Positions 25,513 through 34,062 of a stretch of DNA of 64,000 bases are shown here, in pieces. Under the pieces are notes generated by a model. It was not told the origin of the DNA. It did no database searches and saw only the letters and a list, made by a program, of their open reading frames with translations. Source of the DNA: an uncultured Pelagibacteraceae bacterium (GTDB lineage: Bacteria; Pseudomonadota; Alphaproteobacteria; Pelagibacterales; Pelagibacteraceae); NCBI GenBank assembly GCA_902594675.1, contig CACJNE010000001.1, positions 17,548-81,547 on the forward strand. Direction: 5' to 3'. A program made the position numbers and the translations under genes. Each line of letters begins with the position of its first letter. Positions within the stretch are counted from its first letter, which is position 1.

Positions 25513-26007
25513 ATGAAACAAAAATATTTAAAATTCTGTAATTATAGTTCACAAGCCTGTGGTGCTTTTGCTGTTTTAGCTCTGCTCCTGTCAATTTTGG
25601 TTATTGTAGAGTTAGTTTTTGAAAGATATTTCTTTCAAAGAGCGATTACATGGCAAACAGAGCTAGTGACGATGCTTTTAGTTGCTTCAACTTTTATAGG
25701 AAGTGCTTATGTTTTAAGCGAAAAAGCACATGTTAGCATGGAATGGATTTATGACTTTTTGTCAAAGAAAAATATTCTTAGACTTAAAATTTTCACATCA
25801 CTAATTAGTTTATTATTTTTTTTAATCTTATTTTATTTTGGGTATTTAATGGTGGAGGAAGCATTTACAAAAAACTATTCTACAGGAACCGTTTGGGATC
25901 CTCCCTTATGGATACCTTATTCATCAATGATGATAGGAGCAGCCTTAATGATCCTTCAATATATTGCTGAAATAATTAAACTTATAGACGAAGAAGGTAG
26001 CCACTAA
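25513..26007 (+). CDS. TRAP transporter small permease (DctQ type)
   Basis: The 164-residue protein has four membrane helices and DctQ features: ITWQTELVTMLLVASTFIGSAYVLSEKAHVSME across helix 2 and loop, and a tryptophan-rich WDPPLWIPYSSMM before helix 4. It scaffolds DctM in the inner membrane. The ATG directly follows the terminator T run, so it has no Shine-Dalgarno sequence of normal kind. Its stop overlaps the dctM ATG by one base. Confidence 0.87.
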   Translation: MKQKYLKFCNYSSQACGAFAVLALLLSILVIVELVFERYFFQRAITWQTELVTMLLVASTFIGSAYVLSEKAHVSMEWIYDFLSKKNILRLKIFTSLISLLFFLILFYFGYLMVEEAFTKNYSTGTVWDPPLWIPYSSMMIGAALMILQYIAEIIKLIDEEGSH

Positions 26008-27338
26008 TGGATCCGTTAATAATAGCAATAATTGTTGCAGTTTTCACTTTAGTGGTTTTATTTTCTGGAATACCAATTGCGTTTGGTTTGAGCTTTGTAT
26101 CAATAACATTATTAGTTGCATTTGAAGGTTTTCAAATGTTGGATGTTTTTGCAGAAACATTTTATGCAGGACTAAACTCTTTTGTTTTGCTTTCAATTCC
26201 TATGTTTATATTAATGGGAATGGCAGTTGCTAACTCACCAGCAGGAAAAGATCTATATACAGGATTAGATAGATGGCTTTGGAGAGTACCAGGTGGATTA
26301 GTAATTTCTAATATAGGTGCTTGTTCAATATTTGCCGCATTAAGTGGATCAAGTCCTGCAACATGTGCCGCAATTGGAACTATGGGAATACCTGAGATGA
26401 GAAAAAGAGGATATTCAGATCAAATTGCAACAGGCACAATAGCAGCTGGTGGTACGCTAGGAGTTTTAATTCCGCCTAGTATTGTTTTGATTGTCTATGG
26501 AATTGCTACAGGAACATCAATTGGAAGATTATTTTTAAGTGGTTTGATACCTGGATTTATGTTAGCAGGAATGTTTGCTATATGGGCTCTCATACATAGT
26601 TATTTTATTGACAAAGATTCAGCAAAAGCTTTAAAGAACAGAACACCTCCAACTTTTAAAGAGAAAATTGAAGTCTTGCCTAGAATTTTACCTTTCTTAG
26701 CAATTATAGCTGGTGTTCTTTATGTTTTGTATGGTGGAGTAGCTACACCTTCAGAAGCATCTGGTGTTGGAGCTTTTTTAGTTTTCGTATTAATCGCTGT
26801 TGTTTACAAAATTTATCAACCAAAAAAAATCTGGAACATTGTCAAAGTATCTATGAAAGAAAGTGTGATGATAATGTTTATCATCGCCGCGTCTTATCTT
26901 TTCGCATTCACATTATCACAGCTTTATGTAACTCAATCATTAGCACAAAGCATGGTAGAGTTAAGCTCAAATAAATGGGTTGTATTTATTTTAATTAATA
27001 TTTTTCTTTTAATTGCAGGTTTCTTTTTGCCACCAGTAGCAGTTATTGTTATGACTTCAGCGATATTACTGCCAGTTATAACTACTTTGGGATTTGATCC
27101 TTATTGGTTTGCAATTGTATTTACGATAAATATGGAAATTGGTCTTATTACCCCACCTGTTGGATTAAATCTTTATATAATTAAAGGTATTACACCAGAT
27201 GTTAGTCTGTCAGAAATATTAAAGGGATCTATACCATTTATGATAATTATGGCTCTAGCTATATTAATTTTGTGCATTTTTCCTGAAATAGTCACTTGGC
27301 TGCCTGATAAAATAATGGGTAAAAGTTTAGGTTTTTAA
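26007..27338 (+). CDS. TRAP transporter large permease (DctM type)
   Basis: The 443-residue, about twelve-helix protein carries the DctM repeats, for example ALSGSSPATCAAIGTMGIPEMRKRGY near residue 115, GGTLGVLIPPSIVLIVYG, and the matching second-half FTINMEIGLITPPVGLNLY. It is the sodium-coupled ion-transporter-superfamily subunit that carries the substrate. It is full length and followed after 15 bp by malonyl-CoA decarboxylase. Confidence 0.92.
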   Translation: MDPLIIAIIVAVFTLVVLFSGIPIAFGLSFVSITLLVAFEGFQMLDVFAETFYAGLNSFVLLSIPMFILMGMAVANSPAGKDLYTGLDRWLWRVPGGLVISNIGACSIFAALSGSSPATCAAIGTMGIPEMRKRGYSDQIATGTIAAGGTLGVLIPPSIVLIVYGIATGTSIGRLFLSGLIPGFMLAGMFAIWALIHSYFIDKDSAKALKNRTPPTFKEKIEVLPRILPFLAIIAGVLYVLYGGVATPSEASGVGAFLVFVLIAVVYKIYQPKKIWNIVKVSMKESVMIMFIIAASYLFAFTLSQLYVTQSLAQSMVELSSNKWVVFILINIFLLIAGFFLPPVAVIVMTSAILLPVITTLGFDPYWFAIVFTINMEIGLITPPVGLNLYIIKGITPDVSLSEILKGSIPFMIIMALAILILCIFPEIVTWLPDKIMGKSLGF

Positions 27339-27353
27339 TATATAAAAAATACC

Positions 27354-28661
27354 ATGCTAAATATAAAAAGAATTTTTGAGACTATTGCTGATGCCGGACA
27401 AAAGATTTTAGAAAAAAAATCTCTTAAAAGTATCACAAAAAAGAGAGATTTAATTGATCTTTGTGATGACTTGTTGTCTACAAAAGGTGCAGCATTTGGA
27501 ATTACTTTAGCAAGAGATATTTTATTTAGATATCAAAATTTATCTATTGAGGAAAAAAATAAATTTTTAATTCAGGTTAATGACAAATATAAACCTAATC
27601 CATTAAAAATTGATGAGGCGATTAAAAAATACAATAATACTAAAGACGATTATTCAATTTTAAATTTATCTAGAGTAGCTTCTGGAATTAGAAAAGAGTT
27701 GTTTGTAAGACTAAACATGGCCCCAAACGGAACCTCAGAGATTGTATCTCTAAGAGAAGATTTACAAAGATTATTAACAGATAATCCTGAGTTAAAAAGT
27801 TTAGATTATGATTTGATAGATATATTTAAAAATTGGTTCAATCCAGGTTTTTTAAAATTAAGAAAAATTACTTGGGATACAAAAGCTGCAATCTTAGAAA
27901 AATTATTGAAATATGAAAAAGTTCATTCTATGAAAGATATGAATGAGTTAAAAAGAAGACTTGGCAAAGATAGAAGATTTTTTGCATATTTTCACCCTGC
28001 ATTAGAAGACGAACCAATTATTTTTGTTGAAATTGCATTAACAAAAGGACTAAGTCAATCTATACAAGAATTAACTAGACCTTCTGAAGAAAAAATTAAA
28101 AATTATGATACAGCAACATTTTACTCAATCAGCAACTGTCAAGATGGACTATCTAGAGTAACACTTGGAAACTTTCTTATAAAAAGAGTTGTATATGAAC
28201 TTCAAGAGGAGCTACCAGATGTAAAATATTTTGGAACATTGTCACCAATGGTTGGATTTGCTGATTGGTTTAAAAACATGGAAAGTTTCGAAGCTGCTGA
28301 AATACTTGGTGAAGCAAATAAAAGTAGTTTAGACTTTTTAAAGTCATCTGATTTAAAAATTGGTGACAAAAGAATTGCAGATAATAGAGCTTTGATAAGT
28401 AAATTAGCTGTAAATTATTTAGCAAAACAAAAAAATAATTTTGGATTTCCAATTAATGATGTATGTAGATTTCACCTTAAAAATGGAGCTGATATAGATG
28501 ATATAGCTATAAATGCTAATGTTTCAGAGATTGGATTTAAAAGGTCTTTTGGTGTGATGGTTAATTATCGATACGAATTAGCCAAAATTGAAAAGAACCA
28601 TCAAGAGTATGTGAACGAAAAAAAGGTAAACATTTCAAATAAAATTAAAAAATATGTCTAA
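27354..28661 (+). CDS. malonyl-CoA decarboxylase
   Basis: The 435-residue protein shows the MCD fold: a helical N-terminal region and a GNAT-like catalytic domain with VEIALTKGLSQSIQ, GLSRVTLGNFLIKRVVYEL, GTLSPMVGFADW (Ser297) and VCRFHLKNGA (His374). The serine and histidine lie at the positions of the catalytic pair in characterised MCDs. It converts malonyl-CoA to acetyl-CoA and CO2 in the cytoplasm. Placement after a TRAP system suggests malonate catabolism; removal of malonyl-CoA made elsewhere is the alternative. Its stop overlaps dusA by 8 bp. Confidence 0.9.
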   Translation: MLNIKRIFETIADAGQKILEKKSLKSITKKRDLIDLCDDLLSTKGAAFGITLARDILFRYQNLSIEEKNKFLIQVNDKYKPNPLKIDEAIKKYNNTKDDYSILNLSRVASGIRKELFVRLNMAPNGTSEIVSLREDLQRLLTDNPELKSLDYDLIDIFKNWFNPGFLKLRKITWDTKAAILEKLLKYEKVHSMKDMNELKRRLGKDRRFFAYFHPALEDEPIIFVEIALTKGLSQSIQELTRPSEEKIKNYDTATFYSISNCQDGLSRVTLGNFLIKRVVYELQEELPDVKYFGTLSPMVGFADWFKNMESFEAAEILGEANKSSLDFLKSSDLKIGDKRIADNRALISKLAVNYLAKQKNNFGFPINDVCRFHLKNGADIDDIAINANVSEIGFKRSFGVMVNYRYELAKIEKNHQEYVNEKKVNISNKIKKYV

Positions 28662-29655
28662 AATTAACAGACTTGTATCAGTTGCTCCAATGATGGACTG
28701 TACAGATAAGCATGAAAGATATTTCTTGAGGTTAATCAGCAAAAACGTACTTCTCTATACTGAAATGATTGTTTCAGAAGCTATTGATAGGGGAGATAAA
28801 GATAAATTATTATCTTTTGATCTAAGAGAAAAACCTGTAGCTCTTCAATTAGGTGGATCTACACCCAAATTATTAGCAAATTCAGCAAAAATTGGCGAAG
28901 AATTTGGTTATGATGAAATTAATTTAAACTTAGGATGTCCAAGTAAAAAAGTTCAAAAAAATAAATTTGGAGCTTGTTTAATTAAAGAACCAAATCTCGT
29001 AGCAGATTGCTTATCAGAAATGATAAATTCTACATCGCTACCGGTCACTGTAAAAACTAGAATTGGTTACGATGATGTTGATGATTATGAACATTTTCAT
29101 AATTTTATAAATACTCTTAAGACAACAGGAGTTACGACTTTTATTATTCACGCAAGAAAAGCAATGTTGGGAAAATTTACACCAAAACAAAACTTGAATA
29201 TACCTCCTTTAAAATATGATTATGTCTATAAATTAAAAAAAGATTTTAAAGATTTAGAAATAATAATAAACGGAGGAATTACATCAACAGATCAGATTAA
29301 AAATCATTTAGATAAAGTTGATGGTGTTATGATTGGAAGGTCTGTTTATCATTCACCATACCTTTTAGCGCAAATTGAAAATGAAATATTTAATAATTAT
29401 GATATTAAAGATAGAGAGGAAGTTATAGAATATTTAATTGACTATGTAAAAGCTGAAGTCAAAAAAGGTACTAGAGTAAACCAAGTAATGAGGCATACTC
29501 TAGGATTATTTCATGGTCAAACAGGATCAAGCCAATGGAAAAGATTTTTAAGTGAAAATATGTGCGTAAGAGATGCGGATGTAAAAAAAATTGATCATAT
29601 TATGGATAAAGTTAAACTTCATCCTAAATTACATTCGGTAGGTCAAATTGATTAA
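28654..29655 (+). CDS. dusA: tRNA-dihydrouridine synthase A
   Basis: The 333-residue FMN TIM-barrel enzyme begins RLVSVAPMMDCTDKHERYFLR (substrate loop typical of DusA). It has the NLNLGCPSKKVQKNKFGACLI segment with the catalytic cysteine and the INGGITS...VDGVMIGRSVYHSPYLL phosphate-binding region. It reduces U20/20a of tRNA. It overlaps the decarboxylase upstream and the TSUP gene downstream by 8 bp each, so it is embedded in this transcript without a metabolic link. Confidence 0.92.
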   Translation: MSKINRLVSVAPMMDCTDKHERYFLRLISKNVLLYTEMIVSEAIDRGDKDKLLSFDLREKPVALQLGGSTPKLLANSAKIGEEFGYDEINLNLGCPSKKVQKNKFGACLIKEPNLVADCLSEMINSTSLPVTVKTRIGYDDVDDYEHFHNFINTLKTTGVTTFIIHARKAMLGKFTPKQNLNIPPLKYDYVYKLKKDFKDLEIIINGGITSTDQIKNHLDKVDGVMIGRSVYHSPYLLAQIENEIFNNYDIKDREEVIEYLIDYVKAEVKKGTRVNQVMRHTLGLFHGQTGSSQWKRFLSENMCVRDADVKKIDHIMDKVKLHPKLHSVGQID

Positions 29656-30478
29656 TACAATTCTTTCCAATCAGTACTACTTTTTAATTTTATTAATGAT
29701 ACTAACAGCATTTCCAGTTGGTTTTTTTGCAGGTTATTTTGGTATAGGTGGAGGTTTAATATCTGTTCCAGTTCTTTTTTTCATATTTGAGGCAGCAGAT
29801 GTTGATAATAACTATTTAATGCATCTTTCTGTGGGTACCTCTTTTTCAATTATAATTCTAACATCATTAGTTTCAGTTCTTACACATAAAAAACATAGCG
29901 CAGTGGACATGAATATTATTAAAATTTATGGTGCTTTTGTAATAATTGGTGTTTTTTCTGGAACATTAATGGCTGCATTATTAAAAACTAAATTTTTAGT
30001 ATTATTTTTTGCTGTTGTTGTCTATTTTTTCGGTGGCTATTTGTTGCTAGTAAATCAAGAAATAAAAAAAACTCACACTTTTAAGTTGTATCATAAAGTT
30101 ATTTTTGGTTTTATTTCAGGATTTATTTCTGCTCCAATGGGTGTAACCGGAGCAATGATGAATGTTCCAATCCTTAGATATTTTGGATATCCTATAAGTG
30201 TTGCAATAGGTAGTGCTGCAACAATAGGACTCATAACCGCCTTTTTCGGATCACTAGGTTTTATGATTTCAGGATTTGCATTAAATGTTAGTTTGCCAAT
30301 GAGCATAGGCTTTATAAATATTCCTGCATTTTTAATATTTATTCCAATAACTACTTTTATGGCTCGTTTTGGAGCAAATATGGTTCATACAACTGACAAA
30401 AACAAAACTCAAAGAATGTTTGGAGTTTTTTTATATGTAATAGGAACATTATTTTTGATCAGATTTCTTGATTTATAA
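29648..30478 (+). CDS. TSUP (TauE/SafE) family membrane transporter
   Basis: The 276-residue protein has about eight helices. It carries the TSUP glycine motif GYFGIGGGLISVPVLFFIF near residue 30 and the mirror motif SAPMGVTGAMMNVPILRYFGYP in the second half. The family moves sulfite, sulfonates or organic acids. The start is TTG (29648) overlapping dusA; no ATG is available before the first helix. It is a second TSUP protein in this window and not closely similar to the one at 7653. Confidence 0.8.
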   Translation: MINTILSNQYYFLILLMILTAFPVGFFAGYFGIGGGLISVPVLFFIFEAADVDNNYLMHLSVGTSFSIIILTSLVSVLTHKKHSAVDMNIIKIYGAFVIIGVFSGTLMAALLKTKFLVLFFAVVVYFFGGYLLLVNQEIKKTHTFKLYHKVIFGFISGFISAPMGVTGAMMNVPILRYFGYPISVAIGSAATIGLITAFFGSLGFMISGFALNVSLPMSIGFINIPAFLIFIPITTFMARFGANMVHTTDKNKTQRMFGVFLYVIGTLFLIRFLDL

Positions 30479-30514
30479 ATAGATTTTTTCTAATTTCTTA
30501 CTTATTAATAAAAT

Positions 30515-31414
30515 ATGAGAAAAAATAAAATATTAATTTGTTTTTTATCTATCTTATTTTCCACATATTCAAGTGCAGATGATGCGAAAGAATTACTAAA
30601 TAATAAATTTAATAAAAAGATAAATGATTTTTCTCACAAATTAACAAACAATATTTCTAATAATCTAAAAAATCACGACAGAATAAAATATTTAGATTTT
30701 TCCATGAATTTTCAAGAAAATTATAAACCAACTATTGAAATACAAAGTGTAAATAAATTAGAACATAGTGAAAACGAGTCTCTTTTTAATCAAACAAATC
30801 TTTTATCTCATGATGGAGATACAACTATAAATTTTGGTCTGGGCAAAAGAAAATTATTTAAAAATGAAAAATTACTTTTAGGTTCAAATATATTTTTAGA
30901 TTATCAGTTTGATGAGTCGCATCTTAGAAATGGTTTAGGTGTTGAGGCTATATCTAATAAATTAGATTTGAGGGCAAATTACTACAATGCAATAAGTGGT
31001 TTTAAACAAACAGATAATGGCACAGAAAAGGCTTTGGATGGTTATGATATTCAACTAGACTTACATTTTAAAGATACAGTTGATTCAAAAACTGATCTGT
31101 TTATTCAGACATTTGAATGGAAGAATCCAAATTCAACATTTAAAGAAAAAGGGGAGAAAGCAGGAATAATATCTCAGATTGGAAATTTAGCTTTAGAAGT
31201 AGGCTATTTAAATGATAATAAAAATAATGATGGATTTTTTGGTAGTGTGAAACTTGTAATTCCATTGGGTGATATTAACGACAATAAAGATAAAAAATAT
31301 TCATCAATGGGTAAAAGTATTAATTTGAGAGAAAAATTATTCTTACCAGTTAAAAGAGAAAACAAAATAAAAGTAGTTAAACTTTCTTCAGGGGTAAAAG
31401 TTGGTGGCTTTTAG
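30515..31414 (+). CDS. inverse-autotransporter (intimin/invasin-type) beta-barrel protein lacking a passenger
   Basis: The 299-residue precursor has a signal peptide (cleavage near TYSSA). From about residue 90 it reads like the inverse-autotransporter barrel: LLSHDGDTTINFGLG, LLLGSNIFLDYQFDE, GLGVEAISNKLDLRANYYNAISGF, LDGYDIQLDLHF. At the end LREKLFLPVKRENKIKVVK resembles the conserved linker (R..VERNNNI.L.Y) that follows the barrel in intimin. The usual surface Ig-like passenger is absent: the protein stops about 15 residues later. It should sit in the outer membrane. The next gene overlaps it and is secreted. Confidence 0.72.
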   Translation: MRKNKILICFLSILFSTYSSADDAKELLNNKFNKKINDFSHKLTNNISNNLKNHDRIKYLDFSMNFQENYKPTIEIQSVNKLEHSENESLFNQTNLLSHDGDTTINFGLGKRKLFKNEKLLLGSNIFLDYQFDESHLRNGLGVEAISNKLDLRANYYNAISGFKQTDNGTEKALDGYDIQLDLHFKDTVDSKTDLFIQTFEWKNPNSTFKEKGEKAGIISQIGNLALEVGYLNDNKNNDGFFGSVKLVIPLGDINDNKDKKYSSMGKSINLREKLFLPVKRENKIKVVKLSSGVKVGGF

Positions 31415-32450
31415 TTTCATAAAAAAACATTGGAGAATAATATTTTTCGTATTTGGATTATTTCTTTCTTTTCAAAGTACTGCTAACGCCGAAACCTGTC
31501 ATAGAAATGCAGATAACAAAATAGTAGTTGATGATACTTCTGCAAACCCAGTATCACATGATGGTGGAAGTAATTTTGACAAAGATTACTGTAACGAAGA
31601 ACCTTTGTTTTACAAAGTAAAAATTTTTGAAGTAATGATGTGTACATCTGATCCTTACGTTGCTGGCTCGGGTGATACGGGTGCAGATCCAAACTTTTCA
31701 TCATGTGTAAATATTTTTACAAAAACTGCTGGAAAAGAAATTGAAATACAACCAAATGTTAAGGCTGATCTGTTCGATGGAAGTATAAGTCTACCAATTG
31801 GCTCTTTCTCATATTCAGTAATAGTTGTAGATAATGAATTAAAGATAAAACATTATGAAACCTATATTGATAATGGCGGTAATGATGCTGATATAAGGGG
31901 GTACAAAGCTAGCGGATTTTCAACTGGAACTACTTGTTATACTCATAACAAAACAACAACATACACAGGTTACACAGCTGCCACTGTCCATGGTAAGACA
32001 ATAATTTCAGCCTCACCTGGAACAGGAAGTTCACTGGGATTGATATGTACTGACTCTTTTGACCCATCAAATCCCCCTTCAGATTATGATTATACAACAG
32101 AGATACTTGATTCAATAGATGCTACCTGTGATAGTACTAACGACTGTGATTCAACATTCAGACCTTATGTTGCATATATAGCAAATTCAGATATTCAAGG
32201 ATCTTACGCTGGCGTATTAATGCAAAGTGACAGAAGAACTGTTGGAACAAATAGAAATAATTCAACAAACGTAGCTTATATAATTAATTTTGATAATCCA
32301 CTTGTAATTACAGAAGATGTGAAAACCTTTGAAATGTTATTTGACACAAAAACTTCTGTTAGCATTGACTGGGGTGAGGACTCAAGTGTTACAAACGCTG
32401 TAAAAATGGGTGTAGACCCATTTAAGGTAAAGTATGTGGTAAGTAACTAA
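31404..32450 (+). CDS. secreted cysteine-containing protein, unknown, paired with the barrel gene
   Basis: I chose GTG 31404 behind AGGGG over TTG 31401; it gives 348 residues with a signal peptide of about 29 residues (cleavage near TANA). The mature protein has several cysteines (ETCHRN, DYCNEE, MMCTSD, SSCVN, TTCYTH, LICTDS, ATCDST, NDCDST), enough for multiple disulfides, and is rich in Asp, Ser, Thr and Gly, which suits a secreted or surface-exposed beta-rich fold. No family is recognised. It overlaps the barrel gene by 11 bp, which suggests coupled translation and a joint surface function. Confidence 0.68.
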   Translation: MAFSFIKKHWRIIFFVFGLFLSFQSTANAETCHRNADNKIVVDDTSANPVSHDGGSNFDKDYCNEEPLFYKVKIFEVMMCTSDPYVAGSGDTGADPNFSSCVNIFTKTAGKEIEIQPNVKADLFDGSISLPIGSFSYSVIVVDNELKIKHYETYIDNGGNDADIRGYKASGFSTGTTCYTHNKTTTYTGYTAATVHGKTIISASPGTGSSLGLICTDSFDPSNPPSDYDYTTEILDSIDATCDSTNDCDSTFRPYVAYIANSDIQGSYAGVLMQSDRRTVGTNRNNSTNVAYIINFDNPLVITEDVKTFEMLFDTKTSVSIDWGEDSSVTNAVKMGVDPFKVKYVVSN

Positions 32451-33904
32451 TCGATTTTTTGATCATATTTCCCAATTTTGCCAGTTTCTTGAAGTAAATT
32501 ATCTATAAATTCAAATATTTTTCTTTTTCTTTCAACCGAAGTTGCACTTTCTGTTACAACAACTAATGACGGTTTATTAGATGAGGCTCTTATAAGGCCC
32601 CAAGAACCATCTTTAAATGTAAACCTTATTCCATTTACTGTAAGAACATGTAAAATTTCTTGACCATCAATTTTAATTTTATTTTCTTTTAAATCCTGAA
32701 TTTTTTTTATTATATCATCAACAACTTGATATTTCTCATTATCTTTACAGAAAGGTGCCATAGTTGGTGATTGAAAAGTTACAGGTAATTCATTTATTAT
32801 TTCACTTATTTTTTTTTCATTCATATTAAGTAGATGGCAAACTTGTATTGCTGAATTTATTCCATCATCATACCCATAGCCTAAGGGTTGGTTAAAAAAA
32901 AAATGACCACTTTTTTCAAAACCCGCTAGTGCTTGTTCTTGATTGACTTTTCTTTTAATGTGAGAGTGACCTGTTTTCCAATACAATGTTTTACACAAGT
33001 TAGTTTTTAAAACTTCATCAGTTGAATATAGACCGGTTGATTTTACGTCTACCACAAATTTTGAATTTTTATGAGTATTTGATAGGTTTCTTGCGATCAA
33101 TAGTCCAATTTTATCTGAATAAATTTCATTCCCTTTATTGTCTATAACACCGACACGATCACCGTCACCATCAAATCCAAAACCGATATCTGCATGATTA
33201 TCTATTACGCATTTGCTAATTGCATGTAACATTTCAAGATCCTCAGGATTTGGATTATATTTTGGAAAAGCATAATCTAAATTACAATCAAGTTCTATTA
33301 CTTCACAACCAATACCTCTTAATATTTCAGGAGCAAATACCCCTGCTGTTCCATTCCCACAGGCAACAACAGCTTTAATTTTTTTATCAATTTTATTTTT
33401 TTTAATAAGATCTTCTTTATAAATATTTTGAAAGTTTGATATTTTTTTTTCATTACCTTTACCTTCAATAAATTTTTTATTTATTGTAATATCTTTTAGC
33501 TCTTCCATTTCCTCAGGAGCGTGTGTCAATCCTTTTGTGATTCCCATCTTTACTCCAGTCCATCCATTTTCATTGTGACTTGCTGTTACCATTGCTACTG
33601 CATCACTTTCTAAATTAAATTGTGCAAAATAAACCATAGGTGACAAAGACAATCCTATATCTTCAACGTAACACCCAGTTGATATGAGACCTTTTTTAAG
33701 TGCTGTTTTTATTTCTTCACTATAAGATCTGTAATCATGTCCAACAATGATTCTTGGATTTTTTCTGTTTGTGTGACTGATAACTTGTGTTCCCAAACCT
33801 TTTCCCAAATTTGTCACACCTTCTAAATTTATGTCATCAGGGTATAACCATCTTGCGTCGTATTCTCTAAAGCCAAAAGGATCAATTTTTATTGAATTTT
33901 TCAT
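32447..33904 (-). CDS. phosphomannomutase/phosphoglucomutase
   Basis: The 485-residue four-domain alpha-D-phosphohexomutase has the phosphoserine loop TASHNENGWTG, the magnesium loop GFDGDGDRVGVID and the sugar-binding loop GFEKSGHFFF. The C-terminal phosphate loop is RASSNKP. It interconverts hexose 1- and 6-phosphates for nucleotide-sugar synthesis. Length matches the ManB/AlgC family. It overlaps the convergent secreted-protein gene by four bases and is divergent from nrdA. Confidence 0.9.
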   Translation of the reverse strand: MKNSIKIDPFGFREYDARWLYPDDINLEGVTNLGKGLGTQVISHTNRKNPRIIVGHDYRSYSEEIKTALKKGLISTGCYVEDIGLSLSPMVYFAQFNLESDAVAMVTASHNENGWTGVKMGITKGLTHAPEEMEELKDITINKKFIEGKGNEKKISNFQNIYKEDLIKKNKIDKKIKAVVACGNGTAGVFAPEILRGIGCEVIELDCNLDYAFPKYNPNPEDLEMLHAISKCVIDNHADIGFGFDGDGDRVGVIDNKGNEIYSDKIGLLIARNLSNTHKNSKFVVDVKSTGLYSTDEVLKTNLCKTLYWKTGHSHIKRKVNQEQALAGFEKSGHFFFNQPLGYGYDDGINSAIQVCHLLNMNEKKISEIINELPVTFQSPTMAPFCKDNEKYQVVDDIIKKIQDLKENKIKIDGQEILHVLTVNGIRFTFKDGSWGLIRASSNKPSLVVVTESATSVERKRKIFEFIDNLLQETGKIGKYDQKID

Positions 33905-34011
33905 GTTGATATTTTTATATTTTTTTTATTTTTTTATTGATAATTTTTTTACAAGTTCTATAAATGTTCTATTGATTTGTTGGTTATATAGTGTAATTAC
34001 CAAATCATCAC

Positions 34012-34026
34012 ACAACATCTAGTTGT
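34012..34026. promoter_or_regulatory. candidate operator dyad upstream of nrdAB
   Basis: ACAAC-ATCTA-GTTGT is a perfect 5-bp dyad 36 bp before the nrdA ATG. About 20 bp upstream lies TTATATAGTGTAAT, whose reverse strand (ACACTATA) resembles one half of an NrdR box. Two sites spaced by about three helical turns would suit NrdR, but neither is a full match, so this is only a candidate. Confidence 0.3.
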
Positions 34027-34062
34027 TTTACTAAATTAAGTATAGTACAAAAAAGGAGATAA

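Noticed and set aside
31483..32115. Two antisense frames over the secreted cysteine-containing protein
   Set aside because: Both are low-complexity, lack start signals, and conflict with a signal-peptide gene that has good sense-strand coding features.
33905..34062. T-rich stretch between the hexomutase and nrdA as a possible riboswitch
   Set aside because: No paired-stem architecture of a known class was visible; only short dyads, reported separately as operator candidates.
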